A DNA stretch of 22,656 bases from a virus, in the IMG/VR virus record IMGVR_UViG_3300030380_004935, positions 16,939-39,594 of that record. The stretch is one strand, 5' to 3'. The first letter of the stretch is position 1. Every line of letters begins with the position of its first letter. Position numbers and translations under genes: made by a program. The notes below the pieces were generated by a model. It was not told the DNA's origin, made no database searches, and worked only from the letters and a program-made list of their open reading frames with translations. Positions 7,319-15,325 of this stretch are shown piece after piece.

Positions 7319-9195
7319 TTTGCTTCCCCCCAATTATTTCCTGTTGCTACGTCTACTTTAGATGGAACACTCATTTCAATTGAATTTTCCATTACATTTA
7401 CTATTTTTTCTTGCATTTCTTTATCTCCGTTAAAGCTTATGGCCAATTCATCATGAATCTGAATCATTGGTATTATGCCTTCTTTGTAAAGATTGACCAT
7501 GGCTTTTTTTGTTTGATCTGCTGCTGATCCTTGTATCAATCTATTAAGAGCCTTATACGTCCCTGACCTTTTCAAAGGAGTATATTCTCCATATTCTTCC
7601 TTAGCTCTGTCTAAAGGATAAGCCCTATAAGAACCAAATGCCTTAGGCTCCCATAACTCAAAACGACATCTTCTACCTAAAAAAGTTTTAACTGCACCTT
7701 TTTTTTGAGCATGATCAGAAACTGCATCAGCTAATTGTCTTACAAAAGGAACTCTTTCATTGTATTGTTTAATTAACGATTTACCCTCCTCAGGATCAAT
7801 TCCTAATTGATCGGATAACTTACCCACACCCATGCCATAAAATAGTCCTAAATTTATCGTTTTAGCGCTTTTACGAGGTATATTTCCTATCTCAGCCATG
7901 ATTGTATGAAAGTCTGTGGTTTTATCTTCATTATAAGCTTTAACGATTTTTTCAGCCCCCTCCAATTTAACTATATTAGCATAGTGACTAACGAGACGTG
8001 GCTCTTGTTGTGAATAGTCGAAAGAACCCCATTGCTCTCCTTCTTCAGGTAAAAATAAACCTCTGATTAAAGAACCTATTTTTATATCAGAATTAGCATC
8101 ATCTTTAGCAGGAATTTGTTGAAGGTTGGGATTAGAATAACTAAATCTCCCTGTCAAAGTACCACCGTTCTCGGTTCGTAACTGATTGACGTTAGCATGT
8201 ATTCTACCTTTATGTTGATATCTTTCTATCGTATGGAGGAACGTGGTCCGTGCTTTGTTAAAGTTTCTAGCTTGAACAATTGCTTTTGGAATAGGATGAG
8301 GATGAAACTCTAAAAAGTTTTTTGTAAAAGAAGGATTACCTTTATCTGTTTTAGGATAATCTATTTTACAATGATCAAAGATAGTAGCAATGGAACGAGC
8401 AGCCCATATATCACATTTTAAATTAGTCTCACCAAAAACGTATTTTAAAAGTTCATTCTCTTTTTTTATAAAAGACTTTTCTGCTTTCTTTAATTTTTCT
8501 AAATCTACTCTTACACCTTTTTTTCTCATCTTCATCAAGATAGGAATTAAATCAGTTTCTAAATTAAATACTGTTTCCAAATCTTGTTGTGATATTTCAG
8601 GTTTTAATCTGTTCCATAATTTTAGAGACAAAACAGCGTCTTGCTCTGCGTATTCTCCTACATACTGAGAAGGTATTTTAAACATTTCACTCTTAGGATT
8701 CACACCCCATTGTGCTGCAGTTTCGTTTAATAAAAACTCACTTTTACTTTCAGCTAAATATTCTTTAGAAACTGCGTTCAGAGAATAACTAAATTTATTC
8801 TCATTAATCAAAGGAGCAACGATCATTGTATCAATGATACGACCATTCCACTTAACTCCTTCAGCTTCTAACCAACCAAAATCATAGGTGGCATTGTGAG
8901 CTATTTTCTCTCCCTCTCCTGAGAGCATTTCATTTAGCCAATCAAACACGACCCGTGAATCGTGATTAAATCCTGTCTCATGTCTAATAGGATAATATCC
9001 CTTCCAACCATCAACAGCTATGGCAACTCCAATTATTTCTCCATCATTGGTGGCCCAACCTGGGCCTTTCTCCATGATGTTAGGATCTTTAGTTTCTAAA
9101 TCAATTGCAATTTTATCAGCGTCTTTAATGTTAGGGAAATCCATAGGTGGAACCCATTCAGATTTTGGTTTGAACATACCAATTTGTTTACTCAT
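7315..9195 (-). CDS. Family A DNA polymerase with 3'-5' exonuclease
   Basis: This 626-residue replicative polymerase has a DEDDy proofreading domain followed by a palm/fingers domain and no 5' nuclease. Exonuclease residues are Asp32 and Glu34 (AIDLET), Asp105 (NATYD), and Tyr182/Asp186 (YAEQDA). Motif A is DYSQQEPR with Asp393. Motif B (O helix) runs from Arg441 through Lys445 to Tyr453-Gly454. Motif C is HDE at 581-583. The residue four after Lys445, equivalent to Phe762 of E. coli Pol I, is Leu449. Length and layout resemble the short polymerases of T7-like and marine podoviruses. ATGA overlaps link it to the helicase upstream and the zinc-finger gene downstream. All key catalytic residues are present, so it should be active in copying phage DNA. 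Confidence 0.95.
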   Translation of the reverse strand: MSKQIGMFKPKSEWVPPMDFPNIKDADKIAIDLETKDPNIMEKGPGWATNDGEIIGVAIAVDGWKGYYPIRHETGFNHDSRVVFDWLNEMLSGEGEKIAHNATYDFGWLEAEGVKWNGRIIDTMIVAPLINENKFSYSLNAVSKEYLAESKSEFLLNETAAQWGVNPKSEMFKIPSQYVGEYAEQDAVLSLKLWNRLKPEISQQDLETVFNLETDLIPILMKMRKKGVRVDLEKLKKAEKSFIKKENELLKYVFGETNLKCDIWAARSIATIFDHCKIDYPKTDKGNPSFTKNFLEFHPHPIPKAIVQARNFNKARTTFLHTIERYQHKGRIHANVNQLRTENGGTLTGRFSYSNPNLQQIPAKDDANSDIKIGSLIRGLFLPEEGEQWGSFDYSQQEPRLVSHYANIVKLEGAEKIVKAYNEDKTTDFHTIMAEIGNIPRKSAKTINLGLFYGMGVGKLSDQLGIDPEEGKSLIKQYNERVPFVRQLADAVSDHAQKKGAVKTFLGRRCRFELWEPKAFGSYRAYPLDRAKEEYGEYTPLKRSGTYKALNRLIQGSAADQTKKAMVNLYKEGIIPMIQIHDELAISFNGDKEMQEKIVNVMENSIEMSVPSKVDVATGNNWGEAK

Positions 9196-10796
9196 ATTCT
9201 ATAAGCCTCTCTTGATTGTGGTGTTATTATAAAAAGGTTTTCTTTAGCCCTTGAAAACGCCACATAGAAAAGTCTGTGCTCACTTATAGGATTGACCCTA
9301 TATTCCTCATACGCCATTTTTCCTATGTCTAAAGACACGATAACATTATCAGCTTCTCCACCTTTTTGTTGGTGTATGGTCGATAAAGTTACTCGTGGCT
9401 CTAAAGCTAAATTTTCTCCTCTAGACTCTAAATTTTCTAAGTAAGCAACAGTTTCTGTATTAATTGTTGTCATTACTTCTGTCCAAGGAGTTCCGAACTC
9501 AGCTTGTAATCCAAAATCATCTCTGAGTTCTAAAAAAGATAATTTCTTATCAGGAAAAGCTTTTCTTTGTTCAGATATTTTTTTCTTATTACCTCTCAAA
9601 ACAAATTCTTTTCCTAGACACTTGTATAAATTTTCTACTAATCTAATGGGAACCTCATTCTTCTCCTGTCTCATTAAGTCTTTCCAAGTTAGTATAGCAT
9701 TTCTTTCTTGGGTTTTAACTGAATATCTGTATTTATTATCTTTTAATTTTACCCTAAAAAAAATATTTTTCTTTCTCATAACTTCTTCCATGTCATCACG
9801 AATAGTTCTTGTTCGTCCCATAATTAACCAAGAACCCTCATCCATATTTAAATGATAAATACCCCTTATAAATTCTACTGCACCGTCTCTATTTGCTGGA
9901 GACCATTTAATATCGTCATAACCAATGATTTGTTCTTCTACACGATTAACTACTTCCCAAACTTTTCTTGGCACTCTTTTTGATTGATCTAAAACAATTA
10001 ATTCTTCAGCTTCTTCTTTTATTTGAATCGCTTTTCCCACATCAGCATCTGCCCAAGTATATATAGCTTGATTAGGGTCCATAGCTAAATAAGACTTATC
10101 AGAGTTCCTCCAAATCTTTTCTGCCATTTTCCATTGTATAGTAGACATGTCTTGAGACTCATCAAAGAAAACAACTTTAAAAGACTTATAGAAACTACCC
10201 TCAACATAGTTTTTTATAAGGTCTGTAAAATCTATTTTTGGCCCTTGATCTTTTACGAGATATCCATTTGTACCCCCTGTAAACTTCTTATATCCGAAAT
10301 TTTTGTAGTCTTTTAGACCCTTATCTATGTATTCTAGTTTATGCCAAATTATGTCCTTAGCAAACATAGCCCAACACTCCCTTAACGAAATATCTCTCCT
10401 TTTTGACTTTTCTATAAGATCAACATATTTGTCGTCATAGTTGTTGAAAAATATGTCATCATCATTATTAACGTTAATATTAATCCTAAGTTCATTTGAT
10501 ATGTTCCTCCAATCATTGTTACTCATTATATGTTCTCGTGTTAAACCCATTTGCCTCAGAGCAAAAGAGTGCATTGTACTAAAATGTTCTAAATGACTCA
10601 TGGGAACTTTAAACTTCTCTGAAGCTCTTTGTTTGGCCTCGTCTACTGCTTTATTTGAAAAAGAAAAGAAAGCTACCTCATCAATAGAAATTTCTTTCGA
10701 TAAATATTCTTCAATTTTATTTAATATAAAAGTGGTTTTACCTGTGCCTGGTGGACCAATAACAACTGTGGGTATTTTCTTATCCAATAAATTCAT
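9192..10796 (-). CDS. UvrD/Rep-like superfamily 1 DNA helicase
   Basis: A 534-residue ATP-dependent helicase. Motifs in order are Walker A GPPGTGKTT (residues 14-22), motif Ia FFSFSNKAVDEA (43-54), motif Ib FSTMHSFA (72-79), DFTDLI (189-194), Walker B FFDESQD (210-216), motif III MDPNQAIYTWADAD (239-252), a motif IV-like region with DQSKR, motif V STIHQQKGGEADNV, and motif VI YVAFSRAKENL near the C-terminus. The set matches SF1A enzymes that move 3' to 5', at somewhat less than the roughly 700 residues of UvrD. It overlaps the ABC/GNAT gene by 17 bases and the polymerase by four. It probably unwinds DNA ahead of the phage polymerase, or acts in recombination. Confidence 0.9.
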   Translation of the reverse strand: MNLLDKKIPTVVIGPPGTGKTTFILNKIEEYLSKEISIDEVAFFSFSNKAVDEAKQRASEKFKVPMSHLEHFSTMHSFALRQMGLTREHIMSNNDWRNISNELRININVNNDDDIFFNNYDDKYVDLIEKSKRRDISLRECWAMFAKDIIWHKLEYIDKGLKDYKNFGYKKFTGGTNGYLVKDQGPKIDFTDLIKNYVEGSFYKSFKVVFFDESQDMSTIQWKMAEKIWRNSDKSYLAMDPNQAIYTWADADVGKAIQIKEEAEELIVLDQSKRVPRKVWEVVNRVEEQIIGYDDIKWSPANRDGAVEFIRGIYHLNMDEGSWLIMGRTRTIRDDMEEVMRKKNIFFRVKLKDNKYRYSVKTQERNAILTWKDLMRQEKNEVPIRLVENLYKCLGKEFVLRGNKKKISEQRKAFPDKKLSFLELRDDFGLQAEFGTPWTEVMTTINTETVAYLENLESRGENLALEPRVTLSTIHQQKGGEADNVIVSLDIGKMAYEEYRVNPISEHRLFYVAFSRAKENLFIITPQSREAYRI

Positions 10797-11877
10797 GTGC
10801 GTAACAAACCCTTTCCTTATGTCTTTCTCTTAATTCTTGAGAATAACCACCAAAAGTTCTTATTTTTGTTTTACCTTCTTCTAATCTTTTTAATTCTTTT
10901 TCGTAATCATCTTTTCTATTTTGTTTGTTATGTGTTGTTGGTCTCCATTTTTCAGGATGTGCCTCTCTATATTCACCAAAACGAGGATGTGCTGTTTTAG
11001 AAAAGAAACGATGACCGATCTTCGTGAATTGTTGTGCTACTGCTTCCGATAAACGAACTCCTAATCCCAATCCTTGAAAGTCAGGTAATATCACTGTCCT
11101 GTGTTCTCTCCATGCTTTTTCTTTGATTGTTCCTGAGGGGAAGAAAATGACTGAAGCAAATCCAACTGGAACTCCTTGCCATGTTCCAAGCCAACATCGT
11201 GATGCGTTACTGATGTGTCCTGTGAGATAGTGATGGTCAGCGAAGTATGGCCAAATTTTGGGTGAACAAGGAACGACTTCCAAAACGACCTTGGGTCGCC
11301 TAAGTAACCCCCTTGTCACAACTTTGCTTGAGTTCGTATCGAAAACCCAATCAGGTTGCAACCAATCAATGATGTCATAATGACAAGAAGCAAAGACAAC
11401 ATTTTTAATATTTTTATTTCTTATAAATTTTTGTAAAGCATTAGAACAAGACTTAGCTACATTACGATCTACCACACTTGTAAACTCATCAATGATTGCA
11501 TTTTCTTTTATGCGTCTTGATAAGTCTGCCCTAAACTTTTCTCCTGTGCTTAAGACGTGATAAGGCTTCATCCAAGAGGGAATAGTATTGAAACCAACTG
11601 ATGACAATCTTTCTTGAGCTTCTTCAGATGTTGTAAAGTGAGAACAAACTGCTTTGTTTTTATCCCAATTTATAATTTCTTCTTCTCCAAAATCTTTTAA
11701 CAAGCTTGATTTACCTGTTCCTGATGCACCTACTATTAATCCTATATTAAAATCATTGTTTATATTTCTAAAATTAGGAAGCTCAAACTCAGTTTGACCA
11801 TTAAATTTGTAATCGAACATTGTGCTGATCTCATCTGTGATTTGATCAGTTTGAACCTGTGAAGTTAGTTTTTTCAA
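10780..11877 (-). CDS. ABC-type ATPase fused to a GNAT acetyltransferase domain
   Basis: The N-terminal half carries a full ABC ATPase set: Walker A GASGTGKSS (50-58), signature LSTGE (109-113), Walker B AIIDEF (about 127-132) with D-loop SVVDR, and the switch His in CHYD (166). No membrane segments are present, so it is soluble. The C-terminal half, about residues 197-305, looks like a GNAT domain, with ASVIFFPSG on a core strand and the acetyl-CoA loop QGLGLG at 268-273. A basic tail follows. The start is probably TTG 11877, which overlaps the primase stop (TTGA) and follows GAGGAGG. An internal ATG at codon 20 is the alternative. It sits between primase and helicase, so a DNA-related job is likely. 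Related GNAT folds include the phage Mu DNA-modifying protein Mom. The substrate is unknown. Confidence 0.78.
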   Translation of the reverse strand: MKKLTSQVQTDQITDEISTMFDYKFNGQTEFELPNFRNINNDFNIGLIVGASGTGKSSLLKDFGEEEIINWDKNKAVCSHFTTSEEAQERLSSVGFNTIPSWMKPYHVLSTGEKFRADLSRRIKENAIIDEFTSVVDRNVAKSCSNALQKFIRNKNIKNVVFASCHYDIIDWLQPDWVFDTNSSKVVTRGLLRRPKVVLEVVPCSPKIWPYFADHHYLTGHISNASRCWLGTWQGVPVGFASVIFFPSGTIKEKAWREHRTVILPDFQGLGLGVRLSEAVAQQFTKIGHRFFSKTAHPRFGEYREAHPEKWRPTTHNKQNRKDDYEKELKRLEEGKTKIRTFGGYSQELRERHKERVCYAHEFIG

Positions 11878-13433
11878 AATGGTATGTCCTCCTCTATATC
11901 TTTCTGTTGTTTCATATTAGGAACCTCAAGACTAACTTCTTCTATTGTTAACTGTTTAATCTTCCATAGTCTAACCCTTGTATTTTTAACAGTTCTAATT
12001 AAATCTTCTGCATTATACTCCTCTTTTAATCTCATAGTCACCCAAGGTCTTGATTCCTTAAAATCATTTCTTTTCAAGTGGTCCATTAAATCTTTTAAAG
12101 CAAAGTAAGTAAACCCCTCCTCAGTATAAGATTTACCTAAAAATATATCAGCCATAGTTAAAGCTTCTCCTTGATGTAAACAAAACTCCTCTAACAGTTC
12201 CTTAAACTCACCTTTCTTTGTAACTTCTTCAGGAGGATGATCTATTGATATAGATTCAAATAAATCACTATATGTTTGATTCCATTCAGCAGAACTCATG
12301 TTCATAATTCCTGTATTTAATTGTTCCAAACAAGCTTGAATAATTTTTTTATGAGTCATCAAATCCTCAGTATTTGATATTTCAATTCTTCTGTCATCAA
12401 CGTTGAGAAAGTATCTTGGAGGATCAGATTTATAAACTTTTAAATCAGAATAAACAGGATGGTCTCTATCACCTTCGCTACCAATACCGAACTTTCTTTT
12501 CTTACAAAGTCTTTTATTACATAAAGACTCGATAGGAGGCTGAGAACAACGATACATATATTTAGGAGCACCATTGTTATCACTCTGACTGACTTGTTTT
12601 ATAACTATTAATACTTCATCTGACTTTAAAGGTGGTGTTATATAGTTTCTATTATACTCTTCGATTAACTCTTTATAACTATCAGGGTCTGCTTTTCGAT
12701 AGTAAACGCCTACATTGAACAGAGCGTTATTCCTGGAGCCATCGGAGACACCCTGTTCAGTAAGTATTTGTAGGCATGGAGGTCCGTCTTTAATAACCTC
12801 GTTCTTGAAATCGGTTTTAATCGACTTGAGAGCACCAACAACAAGGTTATCGTAGTAAGAAAGAAACTCTTCTAAACTTAAAGCACTACCAACACTGTTG
12901 AGGCCATAACGACTTCTTCCGTGATAAGGTAGATTAATCCAACTTCCTGTATCTCTTTTTTCTTCTCCCTCTCTTTGATAGAGTTCAATTTGTTTAGGAA
13001 ATACTTCAGCTTTAGGGAAACCCATGGTGGTTGCCATTTCGCTAAGTTTAGTTTGCATGTCTTTCGCTGAGACATAATCTTTTGTAAATAAATATAAATG
13101 TGCGCCACCACTTTTTGATAGACACATAATTAAAGGAAACTTCTTTTGTTTTATTTTTTTTAATAATGATTTGTGATCTAAAGGATAGACATCAATATCT
13201 ATTGCACCAAACTTACATTTATCATCATCGTTAATCGGAACGATACCCATTGCAGGATATTCTCCTTTAAGATGTGATTCAAATTTTTCTAAGGACGGTG
13301 GCTCGTGGACCGTTTTCATATGAGCCTCAACCTTTACACCTTCTTGGGGTTCATTCTTTTTTTCGAATACACCATGAGCTCTCTCTAGCCCTGTAAATAT
13401 ATCCTTAAATTTTTGTACTAATTCTAGCTCCAT
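11874..13433 (-). CDS. AEP-family primase-polymerase (PrimPol) with Cys cluster and SSB-like tail
   Basis: This 519-residue protein has the archaeo-eukaryotic primase signatures: DxD metal ligands in AIDID (Asp79, Asp81), SGGAH (108-112), EVFPKQ (143-148) and INLPYHG (166-172). A PriCT-like helical segment follows with GSRNNALF (232-239). Cys220, Cys296, Cys305 and Cys310 could bind Zn or an Fe-S cluster. The C-terminal 200 residues are of unknown fold and end in DIEEDIPF, an SSB-like acidic tip. The protein should make primers for the family A polymerase. A GAGGAA site lies just before the ATG, and a structured leader of about 116 bases precedes it. The stop overlaps the next start (TTGA). 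Phages of this kind often use a T7 gp4 primase-helicase instead; none is seen here. Confidence 0.88.
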   Translation of the reverse strand: MELELVQKFKDIFTGLERAHGVFEKKNEPQEGVKVEAHMKTVHEPPSLEKFESHLKGEYPAMGIVPINDDDKCKFGAIDIDVYPLDHKSLLKKIKQKKFPLIMCLSKSGGAHLYLFTKDYVSAKDMQTKLSEMATTMGFPKAEVFPKQIELYQREGEEKRDTGSWINLPYHGRSRYGLNSVGSALSLEEFLSYYDNLVVGALKSIKTDFKNEVIKDGPPCLQILTEQGVSDGSRNNALFNVGVYYRKADPDSYKELIEEYNRNYITPPLKSDEVLIVIKQVSQSDNNGAPKYMYRCSQPPIESLCNKRLCKKRKFGIGSEGDRDHPVYSDLKVYKSDPPRYFLNVDDRRIEISNTEDLMTHKKIIQACLEQLNTGIMNMSSAEWNQTYSDLFESISIDHPPEEVTKKGEFKELLEEFCLHQGEALTMADIFLGKSYTEEGFTYFALKDLMDHLKRNDFKESRPWVTMRLKEEYNAEDLIRTVKNTRVRLWKIKQLTIEEVSLEVPNMKQQKDIEEDIPF

Positions 13434-13457
13434 AATTCCTCACAATAATAGCTTTTT

Positions 13458-13535
13458 GCTGAGGCACGACCCGAAAGGAGGCCGGAAAAAATCGCACCTC
13501 AGCTTTGAAGACGAAAAAATAAAGAAAACGTCTTC
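13458..13535 (-). promoter_or_regulatory. Structured leader: two adjacent hairpins upstream of the primase gene
   Basis: In the 116-base gap before the primase gene, minus-strand RNA can form hairpin A, with GAAGACG arms (13507-13513 and 13529-13535), and hairpin B, a 12-bp stem (13458-13469 with 13492-13503). They are separated by three bases. Two positions in stem B are G-U wobbles in minus-strand RNA but would be C-A mismatches on the plus strand, which points to function in leftward RNA. Neither hairpin is followed by U residues, so simple termination is unlikely. The region is clearly more GC-rich than its surroundings. An RNase processing site, a translational control element or an origin-related structure is possible. 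Confidence 0.5.
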
Positions 13536-13549
13536 AATTTACGCGGCTA

Positions 13550-14377
13550 TTAGAATGGTATATCACCACTCTGCGAGGACTCCCCTTGCGGGGAACTTGT
13601 TTCATCTGACTGAGGAGCAACTTTTAACTCCCCACTGTGAATACTTTTTTCGAATTGAGTTGCGTCAGCTAAAATGTCCTCAATTTTAACTAATCCTAAT
13701 TCGTCAATCCATTTATTTTGATTGATAGCCCAACCATGCCAACTTCCCTGATCATTTTTTTCAGGTTTACCTGACAGGTCATATGCCATTGCAAAATCCT
13801 TAGGCTGATAAATCTCATCACCGTCTACACGTCTTTGATTTGACATGATTGAATTCCACTGCCTTGACTTTTTAAGTTGTGAACCCTTCATTTTTATTAG
13901 GGCCTTATACCAACTCTGACCATCGATAACGATAACATAATGTTCAGCAGTGTTTTCTACATAAGAATCACCTTTACCTACAAAGCGATCTTTCTTATCA
14001 TCACCACGAACAATTTTACCTTGCTTTTGAAAAGTTTGAAACTCTTCAGGAGTGAATTCATTTACAGGGGACTTATTTTTAGTTCTGTCATTATACCACT
14101 CCACGTATCGTCTTCTATAATAAACAGGCAACACTGTTAATACATCACTACAAACCTCTGTAACTGTATTAAATATTTGTCCCTTTTTAGCTTCTTTTAT
14201 ATATTTTTCATTCTCCTCATCTACTTGAGGTGAACCCTTACTTAGCATATTTAAATAAGGTATTGAGTAATCATCAGCATCTCTTTTTGAAAGTGGAGCT
14301 GATCTTAATATCGCACTTACTTGTGCAACTTCTTTTTTTTCGCTTTTCGCTACTTGCTTTTTTACTGTCTCTGTCAT
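13550..14377 (-). CDS. Probable phage ssDNA-binding protein with SSB-like C-terminal tip
   Basis: A 275-residue protein beginning with a Lys/Glu-rich segment, followed by a compact beta-rich core (about 35-245). Conserved-looking parts include IPYLNMLSKGSPQV (39-52), VLPVYYRRRYVEW (82-94) and Trp/Tyr-rich strands. The core pattern resembles phage proteins annotated as ssDNA-binding. A low-complexity Ser/Gln/Glu tail (from about 250) ends in SGDIPF, like the DDIPF tip of bacterial SSB that binds replication partners. It starts directly after the upstream TAA, with a weak AAAGG site. It probably coats single-stranded DNA during phage replication. The core assignment is moderate; the tail is clear in the sequence. 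Confidence 0.7.
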   Translation of the reverse strand: MTETVKKQVAKSEKKEVAQVSAILRSAPLSKRDADDYSIPYLNMLSKGSPQVDEENEKYIKEAKKGQIFNTVTEVCSDVLTVLPVYYRRRYVEWYNDRTKNKSPVNEFTPEEFQTFQKQGKIVRGDDKKDRFVGKGDSYVENTAEHYVIVIDGQSWYKALIKMKGSQLKKSRQWNSIMSNQRRVDGDEIYQPKDFAMAYDLSGKPEKNDQGSWHGWAINQNKWIDELGLVKIEDILADATQFEKSIHSGELKVAPQSDETSSPQGESSQSGDIPF

Positions 14378-14920
14378 TTATTTACCTTTCTTGATATTGA
14401 CTTTGTGTCCTACAAAAACTCCAAAAGTTTCCATAGGAAGTTCTTTTCCACTCTCAATAAGTTCACGAATGAAACCTCTTAGAGTAGAAGGTTCGACTTT
14501 AACATTTCTGTCAGTATCGAGCCCTTGGTTAGCTAAGTCTGAAAAAAGTTTTTTTGCTTTATCATCTTCAGCTCTACCAAACTTTACTATGACTTGGTTT
14601 TTAATCAAGTCCTCATATCCATTATCTCGAAGCCATGCAAAAGCTTCTACTTGTCTGTCTTTAGATATTGTTCCTGTATAAAATGGTTTTATTTCTACAT
14701 TAGAACCGTCTCTCATTTTAATTGAAGTGACACCACGCTCTTCAAATAATTGAACTAGATTTTCATTTGCTCTACGTAAAGCTTCTTTTTTAACTTTAAG
14801 TAAAGCCTCTAAGTCCTCAACTTCTTTTTCAGCTTTCAAATAATCTTGAGAGCCTTTTGAAATAGGGTCTACTTCAGTTACTTGAAAATCTTTCTCGTCT
14901 CGTCTTAAATTAATAGCCAT
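14378..14920 (-). CDS. Coiled-coil phage protein (180 aa), Gp157-like in layout
   Basis: A 180-residue protein with a strong GGAG site. Residues about 25-65 form a charged heptad-rich helix (coiled coil). A short beta segment, VTSIKMRDGSNVEIK, comes next, and then a helical region ending in PMETFGVFVGHKVNIKKGK. Coiled coil followed by a small beta domain resembles Siphovirus Gp157-like proteins commonly found beside ssDNA-binding and recombination genes. The match is by layout only. It ends in TAA immediately followed by the ATG of the probable ssDNA-binding protein, so the two are likely made together and may interact. Confidence 0.65.
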   Translation of the reverse strand: MAINLRRDEKDFQVTEVDPISKGSQDYLKAEKEVEDLEALLKVKKEALRRANENLVQLFEERGVTSIKMRDGSNVEIKPFYTGTISKDRQVEAFAWLRDNGYEDLIKNQVIVKFGRAEDDKAKKLFSDLANQGLDTDRNVKVEPSTLRGFIRELIESGKELPMETFGVFVGHKVNIKKGK

Positions 14921-14941
14921 ATTTATTCTCCTTTTTTATTC

Positions 14942-15289
14942 TTAGTTATAAATGTCAACTCTGATAGGAAAGTAATCTTTTTCTATCCTATCGTATTTTA
15001 ACATATTATATCTACCATTAGATATAGTACTAACAACTGAGCATGTCAACCCAATCAAGGCGGGATCTCCAACTAAAAGTAAATAATCGTTGTCTTTAAA
15101 GTCTTTTAGAAGAGATTTGAGTTTTCTAATTGTTGGTTGTGGAGACATTACAACTTGCTTGCTTCCGTCAAACAAAAATATAACTTCTCCAAATCTTTCT
15201 GCTTGACTGTAATCTAGTGATCTTAGTGTTCCGTCAGGATATTTTCTAAGTACGTTTTGAATAACATACACTTTACTTTTTTGTATCAT
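14942..15289 (-). CDS. Conserved-looking phage protein of unknown function (115 aa)
   Basis: A 115-residue minus-strand protein, first gene of the leftward replication operon. A central YLLLVGDPALIGLT (residues about 69-82) is the most conserved-looking part; similar stretches occur in small phage proteins without a known role. The fold looks mixed alpha/beta. It has no membrane segment or catalytic motif that I recognise. It is transcribed divergently from the SNF2 helicase across a 36-base gap. The stop lies about 20 bases before the next gene, whose ribosome site fills the gap. Being first in the operon, it may be regulatory or a replication accessory factor, which is a guess. Confidence 0.62.
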   Translation of the reverse strand: MIQKSKVYVIQNVLRKYPDGTLRSLDYSQAERFGEVIFLFDGSKQVVMSPQPTIRKLKSLLKDFKDNDYLLLVGDPALIGLTCSVVSTISNGRYNMLKYDRIEKDYFPIRVDIYN

Positions 15290-15325
15290 TTATTATATTC
15301 TCTTTTATAGAATAAAATATTACAT
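15290..15325. promoter_or_regulatory. Divergent intergenic region, possible back-to-back promoters
   Basis: Only 36 bases separate the leftward and rightward operons. The stretch is almost pure A/T and contains TATAAT-like hexamers on both strands (minus-strand TATAAT near the 115-aa start; plus-strand TATAGAAT). Any promoters here would give very short or leaderless messages, or their upstream parts would lie inside the flanking genes. No clear -35 boxes are visible. Confidence 0.3.

Noticed and set aside
9020-9232. Plus-strand ORF opposite the polymerase N-terminus
   Set aside because: It is antisense to well-supported exonuclease motifs. The hydrophobic composition is an artefact of the reversed frame.
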